Shown here one piece after another: positions 26,271 to 34,191 of a stretch of DNA of 40,251 nucleotides. The notes under the pieces were generated by a model, which saw only the letters and a program-made list of their open reading frames with translations, was not told the DNA's origin and searched no databases. Location: contig JAZRDX010000089.1 of NCBI GenBank assembly GCA_045660565.1, positions 1-40,251 of the forward strand, read 5' to 3'. Both the position numbers and the translations under genes were made by a program. The stretch is from SIG673 sp045660565. Its GTDB lineage: Bacteria > Bacillota > Clostridia > Oscillospirales > CAG-272. The number at the start of each line of letters is the position of its first letter. Position 1 is the stretch's first letter.

Positions 26271-26301
26271 CGTCGCCGTTTAAATAAAACAGTCGGCGGC
26301 G
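26271..26301 (+). promoter_or_regulatory. Hairpin in the tig leader between two binding-site-like motifs
   Basis: CGTCGCCG (26271-26278) pairs with CGGCGGCG (26294-26301), eight pairs with one wobble, 15-base loop. AAAGGAG lies directly 5' of it, and GAGG overlaps its 3' foot 7-10 bases before the tig ATG (26312). The stem could mask or position the ribosome binding site. Confidence 0.45.
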
Positions 26302-26311
26302 AGGTAAAAAA

Positions 26312-27724
26312 ATGAGTCTTATCAAAACAGAAAAGCTTGAAAAAAACCGCGTTGAGCTTCAGATCGGTATCGACAGAGCAGCTCTTGACGCAGAAATTAA
26401 AAAGGTTTACAAAAAGGAAATCGGAAAAATGAATATACCCGGCTTCCGTAAGGGAAAGGCTCCTCTTGCAATGGTAGAGAAGCTTTACGGTAAGGGAATA
26501 TTCCTCGACGAGGCACTTAACAACCTTCTTCCCGATGCTTACGAGGCAGCGATAAAGGAAGCAGGTCTTTCCGTTGTTTCCCGTCCCGAGTTCGACATCG
26601 TTTCCATGGAAGACGGTGCGGACGTAGTACTTAAGGCACTTGTTGACGTAAAGCCCGAGGTTACTCTTAAAGAGTATAAAGGACTTAAGGCAGAGAAGGA
26701 TGCTATCGAGGTTACCGACGATATGGTTGACGCCGACATAAAGGCGGCTCAGCAGAGAGGCGCAAGAGAGGTTGAGGTTACCGACCGCGCTTCCGAGATG
26801 GGCGATACCGCAGATATAGATTTCGAAGGCTTTGTAGACGGAGTTCCGTTTGAGGGCGGAAAGGGCGAGCATCATAAGCTTAAGCTCGGCTCCGGTCAGT
26901 TTATCCCCGGCTTCGAGGAGCAGGTTGCAGGCAAGAACGTCGGCGATGAGTTCGACGTAAACGTAACCTTCCCCGAGGAGTACGGCGCATCCGAGCTTGC
27001 GGGCAAGGCGGCTGTATTTAAGTGCAAGCTTCACGGCATCACCAAGGAAGAGCTTCCCGAGCTTGACGACGAGTTCGCTAAGGATATGTCCTTTGATAGT
27101 CTTGATGCTTACAAGGCAGACGTACGCGCAAAGATAACCGAGAGAATGGAAAAGACCGCAGAGCAGGTAATCGAGAACAGAATTCTTGACGCGCTCCTTG
27201 AAAATATGGAAGCTGAGATTCCGGAATCCATGTACGTAAACGAGATTGAAAACCAGCTTCGCGAGTACGATATGCAGCTCCGTCAGAACGGACTTGATCT
27301 TAACACCTATTTCAAGTACACCGGTCAGAATCTTGATCAGCTCCGCGAGAACTTCCGTCCCCGCGCAGAGCGTTCCGTAAAGGTTCGCCTTGCTCTTGAG
27401 GCTGTTGTTAAGGCTGAGGGTATAAGCGCAACCGAAGAGGAGATAAACGCAGAGTACGACCGTATGGCAGCTATGTACTCCATGGAGGTTGAGAAGGTTA
27501 AGGAGGCAGTTGCAAGCGAGGATCTTGCGGCAGACCTTAACGTTCAGAACGCACTTAAGCTTGTAAAGGACAACGCAGTTGTAACCGAGAAGAAGGCAGA
27601 AAAGCCGAAGGCTACCAAGACCACCAAGGCAAAGGCAGAAAAAGCTGACGAGGAAAAGCCCGCTAAGCCGAAGACCACCAGAACCAAGAAGGCAGCAGCG
27701 GAAAAAACCGACAAGGCTGAATAA
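26312..27724 (+). CDS. tig: Trigger factor, ribosome-associated chaperone and prolyl isomerase
   Basis: Binds nascent chains at the exit tunnel. The N-terminal ribosome-binding domain shows the signature GFRKGKAP (about residues 45-52). An FKBP-type isomerase domain (about 150-245) contains GDTADIDFEGFVDG and FIPGFEEQVAGKNVGDEF, and a long helical C-terminal chaperone domain follows. At 470 residues it is longer than most (about 430). The excess is a low-complexity Lys/Ala/Thr/Glu tail over the last 45 residues. It heads the tig-clpP-clpX group. Confidence 0.96.
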   Translation: MSLIKTEKLEKNRVELQIGIDRAALDAEIKKVYKKEIGKMNIPGFRKGKAPLAMVEKLYGKGIFLDEALNNLLPDAYEAAIKEAGLSVVSRPEFDIVSMEDGADVVLKALVDVKPEVTLKEYKGLKAEKDAIEVTDDMVDADIKAAQQRGAREVEVTDRASEMGDTADIDFEGFVDGVPFEGGKGEHHKLKLGSGQFIPGFEEQVAGKNVGDEFDVNVTFPEEYGASELAGKAAVFKCKLHGITKEELPELDDEFAKDMSFDSLDAYKADVRAKITERMEKTAEQVIENRILDALLENMEAEIPESMYVNEIENQLREYDMQLRQNGLDLNTYFKYTGQNLDQLRENFRPRAERSVKVRLALEAVVKAEGISATEEEINAEYDRMAAMYSMEVEKVKEAVASEDLAADLNVQNALKLVKDNAVVTEKKAEKPKATKTTKAKAEKADEEKPAKPKTTRTKKAAAEKTDKAE

Positions 27725-27750
27725 AAAATAAAATTTAAAGTTATAATTAG

Positions 27751-27780
27751 GGACGGCGGTGAAGTTTTTTACCGCCGTTC
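27751..27780. repeat. Hairpin between tig and clpP
   Basis: GGACGGCGGT (27751-27760) pairs with ACCGCCGTTC (27771-27780) with one wobble. The six-T run lies in the loop rather than after the stem, so this is not a standard + strand terminator. It could be an RNA stability or processing hairpin that separates tig from clpP message. Confidence 0.6.
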
Positions 27781-27885
27781 AGTATCCTATAAACCTAAAA
27801 GCATACGCATAGTGAGCCGCTTTTCAGCGGTAAGCTAGGTCAAAGCCGAAAAACATAAAAAACAAGAAAGGAACGGTAAAAACAG

Positions 27886-28470
27886 ATGGCACTTGTACCA
27901 ACCGTAATACAGCAGACAAACCACGGCGAGCGCGCGTACGATATATATTCGCGTCTTCTCACCGACAGAATTATTTTCCTCTCCGACGAGGTAAACGACG
28001 TAACAGCATCTCTCGTAGTTGCACAGCTTTTATTCCTTGAATCGCAGGATGCCGACAAGGATATTTCCTTCTATATCAATAGCCCCGGCGGCTCTGTTTC
28101 CGCAGGTCTTGCCATTTACGATACCATGAACTTCATTAAGTGCGACGTATCGACTATTTGCGTCGGAATGGCGGCAAGCATGGGCGCGTTCCTGCTTTCT
28201 GCGGGAGCTAAGGGCAAGCGTTTTGCGCTCCCCAATAGCGAGATAATGATTCACCAGCCTCTCGGAGGATTCCAGGGCCAGGCGTCGGATATAAAAATAC
28301 ATTCCGACCACATTCTCCGCACAAAAGATAAGCTTAACAAAATTCTTGCGGCAAACACCGGAAAGCCTCTTTCCGTAATCGAGCAGGATACCGACAGAGA
28401 CAACTTCCTTACAGCAGAGGCTGCTATGGAGTACGGTCTTATAGATAAGGTTCTTGATAAGAGGATTTAA
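27886..28470 (+). CDS. clpP: ATP-dependent Clp protease proteolytic subunit
   Basis: Serine protease that forms the two-ring barrel fed by ClpX or ClpC. The catalytic triad is Ser98 (GMAASMG), His123 (MIHQPLGG) and Asp172 (DRDNF). The length of 194 residues is standard. The propeptide is very short, with a start MALVPTVIQ typical for the family. The binding site AAAGGA is about 12 bases before the ATG. clpX follows 87 bp downstream. Confidence 0.97.
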   Translation: MALVPTVIQQTNHGERAYDIYSRLLTDRIIFLSDEVNDVTASLVVAQLLFLESQDADKDISFYINSPGGSVSAGLAIYDTMNFIKCDVSTICVGMAASMGAFLLSAGAKGKRFALPNSEIMIHQPLGGFQGQASDIKIHSDHILRTKDKLNKILAANTGKPLSVIEQDTDRDNFLTAEAAMEYGLIDKVLDKRI

Positions 28471-28557
28471 GCTGAGCGGACTTTAAAACCAATAAAGAAA
28501 AATATCTTTATCATTTAACCTTTAACGACCTTACTTAGAAAGGAAACACCGAAACCG

Positions 28558-29874
28558 ATGGCAAACAACCGTACCACCACTCATTCCGCAAGGCACTGTA
28601 TCTTTTGCGGAAAAAATGAAACTCAGGTAGATTTTCTTATACCGTCTCCGACGGGACTTTATATATGTAATCACTGTATCGAAACCTGTAATGAAATTAT
28701 CGGAGAGGTGGAGATAAGCGAAAACATTTCAGGTCTTACCTATGAGACGCTTCCGAAGCCGCAGACAATAAAAAAGATACTTGACGACTACGTAATAGGA
28801 CAGGACGACGCGAAGAAGGCGCTTTCCGTCGCGGTATACAATCACTATAAGAGAATTTTGCAGTCTCCCGCGCTCGGCAGCAGAAAACGTGGAGGGCAGA
28901 AGAAAAGCTCCGACGAGGTGGAGATACAAAAGAGTAACGTTCTTCTTCTCGGACCTACCGGTGTCGGAAAAACCTATCTTGCTCAGACACTTGCAAAAAC
29001 CCTTAAGGTTCCCTTTGCAATAGCCGATGCTACCACGCTTACCGAAGCGGGATATGTCGGTGAGGACGTTGAAAACATTCTTTTAAGACTTATTCAGGCG
29101 GCGGATTACAACGTAGAGCTTGCCGAAATGGGAATTATATATATTGATGAAATTGATAAGATTTCAAGACGCTCGGAAAACCGTTCTATAACACGAGACG
29201 TTTCGGGCGAGGGTGTTCAGCAGGCACTTCTTAAAATTCTTGAGGGAACGGTGGCAAACGTTCCTCCGCAGGGCGGAAGAAAGCACCCGAACCAGGAGTT
29301 TATAAGAATAAACACCGAAAATATACTGTTTATCTGCGGCGGTGCCTTCGATACCATACAGGATATAATTGAAAACCGTAAGGGAAATTCGGCTATTGGA
29401 TTTAACAGTACTATTATGACCAAATCCGAAAAGCTTTCGAATTCGCCGTATAAGGACGTAACACCGCATGACGTTGTAAAGTTCGGTCTTATTCCCGAGC
29501 TTGTGGGACGACTGCCGATAATCGTCAGCCTTGATAATCTCGATAACGAGGCTTTGGTGAGAATATTAAACGAGCCTAAAAACTCTCTTGTAAAGCAGTA
29601 TAAAAAGCTTTTCAGCCTTGACAGAGCCGAGCTTGAGTTTACCGACGGCGCACTTAAGGCTATTTCCGAAAAGGCTATTGACAGAAACACCGGTGCGAGA
29701 GGTCTCAGAGCAATTTTAGAGGAGACAATGCTTGACATTATGTATGAAATTCCGTCGAGAGACGACGTTGAAAAGGTTATTATTACCGAGGAGACGGTCA
29801 AAAGCAAAAATGCACCCGAGCTTGTTTTAAAGGCTGAAAAAAACGCATCTGAAAGCGAAGAAAAAATCGGATAA
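28558..29874 (+). CDS. clpX: ATP-dependent Clp protease ATP-binding subunit ClpX
   Basis: AAA+ unfoldase. The N-terminal four-Cys zinc domain (Cys14, Cys17, Cys37, Cys40) is followed by Walker A GPTGVGKT (132-139), Walker B IIYIDEIDK, pore loop region GYVGEDVE, and an IGF loop (SAIGFNS) for docking on ClpP. Sensor-2 GARGLR is in the C-terminal part. The length of 438 residues is standard. It ends just before a bidirectional terminator. Confidence 0.97.
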   Translation: MANNRTTTHSARHCIFCGKNETQVDFLIPSPTGLYICNHCIETCNEIIGEVEISENISGLTYETLPKPQTIKKILDDYVIGQDDAKKALSVAVYNHYKRILQSPALGSRKRGGQKKSSDEVEIQKSNVLLLGPTGVGKTYLAQTLAKTLKVPFAIADATTLTEAGYVGEDVENILLRLIQAADYNVELAEMGIIYIDEIDKISRRSENRSITRDVSGEGVQQALLKILEGTVANVPPQGGRKHPNQEFIRINTENILFICGGAFDTIQDIIENRKGNSAIGFNSTIMTKSEKLSNSPYKDVTPHDVVKFGLIPELVGRLPIIVSLDNLDNEALVRILNEPKNSLVKQYKKLFSLDRAELEFTDGALKAISEKAIDRNTGARGLRAILEETMLDIMYEIPSRDDVEKVIITEETVKSKNAPELVLKAEKNASESEEKIG

Positions 29875-29880
29875 CATTAT

Positions 29881-29914
29881 AAAAGGACTAAACTGTAAAA
29901 GCTTAGTCCTTTTT
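29881..29914. terminator. Bidirectional terminator between clpX and the convergent membrane-protein gene
   Basis: AAAAGGACTAA (29881-29891) pairs with TTAGTCCTTTT (29903-29913). On the + strand it ends in a T run just after clpX, and on the - strand it also gives a T run just after the gene ending at 29922. Confidence 0.92.
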
Positions 29915-29921
29915 GTTATAA

Positions 29922-30881
29922 TTAAATATTGTCGTTTTCCGATTCCGTATTATTTTTATCCTCGCTGAGGTCTGATAAATCCGTTTCCTCCTCTGAAGGC
30001 GTCTTGGAGTCGGTTAAACATTCTGTTTTTTCCGTTGACTGTGAAGCGCTTTCGGTTAAACCTTCTGCATTTTCGTCTCGTTCAATGAGAACCGGAATAA
30101 ACTGACTGGCAATCTTGCCTTTTCCTCTTTTTTTAATATAGAAATAGCCTATAATGCTGAAAACAACCGCTCCGACAAGGTTAACAAACATATCCTTCAT
30201 AGTGTCGATAAGACCGATGTCAAGGTATCCGTTTTCTATTACCACGGTTTTGCCGCCGGCGTATTCTATCGTCGTTTTGGTAATATCGGTAATGGGTGCT
30301 TTGTTTATCGGAGACATAACAGAGGTGAATGATTCTATTATTCTGTCCTTCTGCATATCGTTCATGAAAAGTATATCCGAGCTGAATTCCCAAAACTCCC
30401 AAAGGACTCCGATGGTCATTGAAAAGCAGAACGCGGTAATCGCGACGTATATCGGGGACATTGTGAATTTTATCTTAGGATTTTGGTTAATTATATCAAT
30501 GAGACAGAACCCGAACGCGGCGAATATAAAGCCGTTAGTGGTGTGGAGCATTGTATCCCAAAATGCGTATTTCTGATAAAAACCGCCTATTTCACCGAAT
30601 ATTTCAGCGCAGAAAATGAAAATAAAGGCAAGTGTTTCAAGAACCGTTGGAAGCTCAAGCTTAAAGTTCTTTTCAACAAACGGAGGTATGAGAAAAAGAA
30701 TAAGACAAAGTCCGGCAGTAAAAAGGCTTTCGTAACGTTTATCGACTATACACCGTATCATAACAAGGATTACGGCAATTCGCAGAATGATATAAACGGT
30801 AAAAGCAACCTTGTTTGTTTTTATCTGATCGATAAGCGAGGTGTAATATTTAATTGGAGAAGGGCTTTTCTTTTTTTTCAT
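29922..30881 (-). CDS. Polytopic membrane protein, DUF2238/YjdF-like
   Basis: 319 residues with about seven hydrophobic segments in the first 240, then an acidic, Ser/Thr-rich cytoplasmic tail (SEEETDLSDLSEDKNN). The patterns FWDTMLHTTNGF, GVLWEFWEFSSDILF and DTMKDMFVNLVGA, with charged residues inside helices, resemble the DUF2238 (YjdF) family. This assignment is by motif memory and is tentative; function unknown. The ATG at 30881 is preferred: a very strong AGGAGGAAAGG lies upstream, and an earlier TTG frame start overlaps the -10 box of the predicted promoter. Confidence 0.7.
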   Translation of the reverse strand: MKKKKSPSPIKYYTSLIDQIKTNKVAFTVYIILRIAVILVMIRCIVDKRYESLFTAGLCLILFLIPPFVEKNFKLELPTVLETLAFIFIFCAEIFGEIGGFYQKYAFWDTMLHTTNGFIFAAFGFCLIDIINQNPKIKFTMSPIYVAITAFCFSMTIGVLWEFWEFSSDILFMNDMQKDRIIESFTSVMSPINKAPITDITKTTIEYAGGKTVVIENGYLDIGLIDTMKDMFVNLVGAVVFSIIGYFYIKKRGKGKIASQFIPVLIERDENAEGLTESASQSTEKTECLTDSKTPSEEETDLSDLSEDKNNTESENDNI

Positions 30882-30923
30882 GCTTTTTTCCTTTCCTCCT
30901 TTATTATTTTTGTTTATATCTTT

Positions 30924-30952
30924 ATTATACGCCAAGGGTATTTTTAAATCAA
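30924..30952 (-). promoter_or_regulatory. SigA-type promoter of the DUF2238-like gene
   Basis: On the - strand: TTGATT (30947-30952), 17 bp, TATAAT (30924-30929), about 40 bases before the ATG at 30881. Confidence 0.72.
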
Positions 30953-31019
30953 TAAACTTAATATGTCGAAAAAGAAAATTAATGCTCGTTTTTTACATAA
31001 CATTTCGTATTGATTCAAC

Positions 31020-31254
31020 CGGCGGCGTACCAAGCTTTCCGGTGCTCCGAAGCTTTCAGGCGCCCTCGGTATCATTTCCAAAAAAGGAAATGATCCCGCC
31101 TTTAAAAAACGTAATTCCTATGGGAATTACCGAAAATATAAATATTTTCGCGGTAAAACCGTGTGTTTTTAAAAGCGGACGCGGTTAGCGAAAGGCTAAC
31201 CGCGTCCGAGGGCGCCTGAGGCAGCGGAGCTTCCACCGAACAATATCGCCGCCG
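31020..31254 (+). ncRNA. Large multibranched structured element, candidate non-coding RNA
   Basis: This fills most of a 467-bp gene-free stretch (30882-31348). The trunk pairs 31020-31027 with 31247-31254 (8 bp, all G-C). It continues as 31040-31043 with 31235-31238 and 31044-31049 with 31225-31230, and then 31056-31067 with 31208-31219 (12 bp, perfect), separated by internal loops. On the apex stand hairpins 31071-31094 (9 bp, A6 loop), 31111-31130 (8 bp), 31131-31150 (8 bp, TAAA loop), a small one near 31151-31161, and 31177-31207 (13 bp, loop with GAAA). An A/T helix near 31098-31108 with 31166-31176 encloses the middle three. Loops are A-rich when read on +, and a + strand terminator follows, so + transcription is more likely. 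I found no clear promoter. It matches no RNA I can name; a nested-palindrome DNA element is the alternative. Confidence 0.5.
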
Positions 31255-31274
31255 AAGAAATACTAAGGTACAAA

Positions 31275-31319
31275 AAAGGGATGTATTTCCGTTAAGCGAA
31301 AATATATCCCTTTATTTTT
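31275..31319. terminator. Bidirectional terminator beside the structured element
   Basis: AAAGGGATGTATTT (about 31276-31289) pairs with AAATATATCCCTTT (about 31300-31313) with a G-T wobble, ten-base loop. The + strand continues as ATTTTTTG. The - strand gives CCCTTTTTTG, so it also ends the HPr-like gene that stops at 31349. Confidence 0.85.
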
Positions 31320-31348
31320 TGCTTTGTAATTTAGATTTCAGGGTTAAA

Positions 31349-31567
31349 TTATACTATGAAGCGAACAAGCTTTCCGCTGATGTCATCGTCGGAAACACAG
31401 TATATTTCTTCCCACTCCATTTTAGCAAGAATAGCTCCGAGCTGGGATTTTGCACATATCTGCTGATGCTTGTCATCACTCAAAAATACCTGACCGGGAC
31501 AGGTGGAAACGATGGAAACGAAATCCGTAACGTCGGTCATTGTGTTAAGCTCTATACGTACTTTCAT
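31349..31567 (-). CDS. HPr-like small protein lacking the phosphorylatable His
   Basis: A 72-residue protein. The arrangement VTDFVSIVSTCPGQVFLSDD and AKSQLGAILA follows the HPr fold, with the stretch around the second helix matching HPr's AKSLMG. However, the loop that holds the active His in HPr is absent, so it cannot act as a normal phosphotransferase carrier. HPr-like proteins without His are seen in Clostridia; their role is unknown. AAGGAG lies eight bases before the ATG. It follows tpiA by 92 bp on the same strand. Confidence 0.55.
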   Translation of the reverse strand: MKVRIELNTMTDVTDFVSIVSTCPGQVFLSDDKHQQICAKSQLGAILAKMEWEEIYCVSDDDISGKLVRFIV

Positions 31568-31596
31568 TTGTTTTTCTCCTTATATAAAGAAATTTT

Positions 31597-31625
31597 ATGG
31601 TAAACTAATAAAGTGAAAATGTAAA
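31597..31625 (-). promoter_or_regulatory. Possible promoter of the HPr-like gene
   Basis: On the - strand: TTTACA (31620-31625), 17 bp, TACCAT (31597-31602). The -10 is imperfect; read-through from tpiA is the alternative. Confidence 0.3.
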
Positions 31626-31659
31626 ATGTTAAGTGATTTTTGAGTTTTTACGTTGCTCC

Positions 31660-32427
31660 TTACTGAGCAGCCTCAACGATAACGGTGAAATCGGGAGCCT
31701 TAAGAGACGCGCCGCCGATAAGTCCGCCGTCAACGTTTACCTTGCTAAGAAGCTCAGCAGCATTCTTTGCGTTCATAGAGCCGCCGTACTGGATAACGGT
31801 TGCCTCTGCAACGTCCTCACCGTAAAGCTTTGCAAGAGTAGCTCTTATGGTTCCGCAGGTCTCGTCAGCCTGCTCGGGAGTTGCGGTAAGACCGGTTCCG
31901 ATAGCCCATACAGGCTCGTAAGCGATTATAACGTTCTTCATATCCTCAGCGCTGATGCCTGCAAGGTCGAGCTTTGTCTGCATGGAAACAACCTCGTCGG
32001 TAAGTCCTGCAAGCCTTTCCTCTTTAACCTCACCTACGCAGAGAATAACCTTAAGACCGGCGGCAAGAGCAGCCTTGGTACGAAGGTTAACCGTCTCGTC
32101 GGTCTCTGCAAAGTACTGACGGCGTTCGGAATGTCCTATTATTACGTATTCAACGCCACACTCGGTAAGCATTTTAGCGGAAATCTCTCCGGTGTATGCT
32201 CCGCTTTCCGCAAAGTGTACGTTCTCAGCTCCAACCTTAATGTTTGTGCCTTTAGTAGCCTCAACAGCTACGGAGATGTCAACGTAAGGAACACAGATAA
32301 CTATGTCGCAGCCGTTTTTGCCCGCAACCATGGGCTTAAGCTCCTCAATAAGCGCTTTAGCCTCAGCGGGAGTTTTATTCATTTTCCAGTTACCGGCTAT
32401 AACTACCGGTCTTTTTGCTTTATTCAT
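31660..32427 (-). CDS. tpiA: Triosephosphate isomerase
   Basis: Glycolytic TIM barrel converting dihydroxyacetone phosphate and glyceraldehyde 3-phosphate. The substrate Asn-Lys is in AGNWKMNKT, the catalytic His in IIGHSERRQYF, the catalytic Glu in AYEPVWAIGTG, and the phosphate loop in YGGSMN. The length of 255 residues from the ATG at 32427 is standard. GGAG lies six bases upstream; an earlier TTG in frame is less well placed. pgk lies upstream on the same strand, with a hairpin terminator between them. Confidence 0.97.
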   Translation of the reverse strand: MNKAKRPVVIAGNWKMNKTPAEAKALIEELKPMVAGKNGCDIVICVPYVDISVAVEATKGTNIKVGAENVHFAESGAYTGEISAKMLTECGVEYVIIGHSERRQYFAETDETVNLRTKAALAAGLKVILCVGEVKEERLAGLTDEVVSMQTKLDLAGISAEDMKNVIIAYEPVWAIGTGLTATPEQADETCGTIRATLAKLYGEDVAEATVIQYGGSMNAKNAAELLSKVNVDGGLIGGASLKAPDFTVIVEAAQ

Positions 32428-32510
32428 TTTGTTCTCCAATCTGCTGCCTCGCGGACAGCAACTTTAATATTCAGCTTTTTTGTCGAAATAAATACCAAAT
32501 GGTTTAAAAA

Positions 32511-32553
32511 TTAAGGCGTGAAAACAGTTTTTATCAAAGCTTTCACGCCTTAA
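32511..32553 (-). terminator. Terminator or attenuator between pgk and tpiA
   Basis: A perfect 13-bp stem (32511-32523 with 32541-32553), 17-base loop, starting 10 bp after the pgk stop. On the - strand it is followed by AATTTTTAAA-type T-rich sequence. It may lower tpiA expression relative to pgk. Confidence 0.8.
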
Positions 32554-32562
32554 GGTTAATAA

Positions 32563-33858
32563 TTACTTGTTGTTAAGGCAAGCAATACCGGGAAGCTCGA
32601 TTCCTTCAAGGAATTCAAGAGATGCTCCGCCACCGGTAGAGATGTGAGTCATCTTGTCAGCAAAGCCGAGCTTTTCAACCGCTGCCGCACTGTCTCCGCC
32701 GCCGATGATGGAGATAGCTCCGCTCTCAGCAACTGCGGAAGCAACAGCCTCGGTACCCGCTGCGAAGTTCTTCCACTCGGAAACGCCCATCGGTCCGTTC
32801 CATACAACGGTGCCTGCGCCCTTGATAGCGTTTGCAAAGAGCTCGCGGGTTGCAGGACCGATGTCAAGTCCCATCCAGCCGTCCGGAATGTCGTCGGAAT
32901 TTACTTCCATATATTCGGTGTTCTCGTCGTAACCCTTACCTACTCTGTTGTCAACGGGGAGAAGGAAGTTAACACCCTTAGCCTTAGCCTTAGCCATCAT
33001 CTCGTTTGCAAGATCAATCTTGTCAGTCTCGCAGAGAGAGGTTCCAACAGTGTGGCCCTGAGCCGCAAAGAAGGTGTATGCCATACCGCCGCCGATGATA
33101 AGGGTATCAACCTTTTCAAGAAGGTTGTTGATAACACCGATCTTATCGGAAACCTTAGCGCCTCCGAGGATTGCAACGAAGGGACGAGCCGGGTCGGCAA
33201 GAGCCTTACCCATTATCGAAATTTCTTTTCCGATAAGGTATCCGCAAACTGCGGGGAGGTAATCAGCAACTCCTGCGGTGGAAGCGTGTGCTCTGTGAGC
33301 GGAACCGAATGCGTCGTTTACGTAAACGTCTGCGTAGGAAGCAAGCTCCTTTGCAAAATCAGCGCCGTTCTTGGTCTCTCTTGCGTCAAAACGAACGTTC
33401 TCAATAAGAACAGCCTCGCCTTCCTTAAGAGCCGCAACCTTTGCCTTAGCATCGGGACCTATGATGTCCTCAGCGAAGGTTACCTTGTCGCCGAGAAGCT
33501 CGTTAAGTCTGTCAGCAACGGGCTTAAGGGGGAATTTTTTCTTGTCGTCGAGAGCCTTTGCAAGGAAGTCAGCCGTAGCTGCTGCCTGCTCAGCCTCGGG
33601 AAGAGCCTCAACCTTCTGCTTTTCCTTCTTTGTAAGACCGAAGCCCTCGGTAAGAATGCTGTGGGGCTTGCCCATGTGAGAGCAGAGGATAACCTTTGCA
33701 CCCTTGTCAAGGAGATACTTAATTGTGGGGAGTGCGCCTACAATTCTCTTGTCGGAGGTGATAACTCCGTCCTTAAGCGGTACGTTGAAATCGCAGCGGA
33801 CGAGAACCTTCTTGCCTGCAACGTCAATGTCTTCGATTGTTTTCTTGTTGTACATCAT
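32563..33858 (-). CDS. pgk: Phosphoglycerate kinase
   Basis: Transfers phosphate from 1,3-bisphosphoglycerate to ADP. Seen are VLVRCDFNVPL near the N-terminus, DAFGSAHRAHAS (about 194-205), GGAKVSDKI, and the C-terminal nucleotide motif IIGGGDSAAAVEKLG. The protein has 431 residues against about 394 in B. subtilis. The surplus is mainly an insertion of about 30 residues with a charged helix (LTKKEKQKVEALPEAEQ) after CSHMGKP. AAAGGA lies about ten bases before the first ATG. Confidence 0.96.
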   Translation of the reverse strand: MMYNKKTIEDIDVAGKKVLVRCDFNVPLKDGVITSDKRIVGALPTIKYLLDKGAKVILCSHMGKPHSILTEGFGLTKKEKQKVEALPEAEQAAATADFLAKALDDKKKFPLKPVADRLNELLGDKVTFAEDIIGPDAKAKVAALKEGEAVLIENVRFDARETKNGADFAKELASYADVYVNDAFGSAHRAHASTAGVADYLPAVCGYLIGKEISIMGKALADPARPFVAILGGAKVSDKIGVINNLLEKVDTLIIGGGMAYTFFAAQGHTVGTSLCETDKIDLANEMMAKAKAKGVNFLLPVDNRVGKGYDENTEYMEVNSDDIPDGWMGLDIGPATRELFANAIKGAGTVVWNGPMGVSEWKNFAAGTEAVASAVAESGAISIIGGGDSAAAVEKLGFADKMTHISTGGGASLEFLEGIELPGIACLNNK

Positions 33859-33912
33859 AGTTTTGTTCCTTTCTTATTTTAACAGCATACGCCGATTAAT
33901 TATTCACTTATA

Positions 33913-33941
33913 ATATTATCATAAAAACAGAAAAATATCAA
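33913..33941 (-). promoter_or_regulatory. Probable SigA promoter of pgk
   Basis: On the - strand: TTGATA (33936-33941), 17 bp, TAATAT (33913-33918), about 55 bases before the ATG. Confidence 0.5.
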
Positions 33942-34191
33942 GGGGTTTTTAATATTTTTTGGAAAAACTTTCATTTTATATAAGATTTAACGTTTAAAAA
34001 GTGCGGATTTTTATATAATTAACTAAAGATTTCCATATTAATCACATCGCTTTCACATTGAAGCGGTAAAATATATATGTTTCGCCGTTAAAAACGACGG
34101 GTGAAGAATAAATATCCTTTGCCGAGGAACGTACGGGACATATGACACGCATACGGTAAAACAAAAAATCGCTCATATTATGGGGGCAGAA

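Noticed and set aside
26254..26283. A tiny TTG-started frame in the tig leader near AAAGGAG
   Set aside because: The AAAGGAG lies inside the frame and not before it, and the nine-codon product has no support.
26243..27034. A 263-codon open frame on the - strand
   Set aside because: It is antisense to tig and its promoter, and codes for a Leu/Cys/Tyr-rich protein typical of mirror frames.
30880..31188. A 102-codon + strand frame running into the structured element
   Set aside because: Its second half is hairpin arms, it has no binding site, and its first part is antisense to the promoter region of the DUF2238-like gene.
31633..32514. A 293-codon open frame on the + strand
   Set aside because: It is antisense to tpiA, whose catalytic motifs are all present.
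32644..33882. A 412-codon open frame on the + strand
   Set aside because: It is the mirror of pgk in the opposite strand, has no family features, and its protein is low-complexity Ser/Leu/Val/Gly; pgk is certain.
33962..34191. Promoter for the Gld-type unit in the A/T-rich spacer
   Set aside because: TATAAT (34014-34019) and TAAAAT (34067-34072) occur, but neither has a usable -35 at 16-18 bp, so I do not call one.
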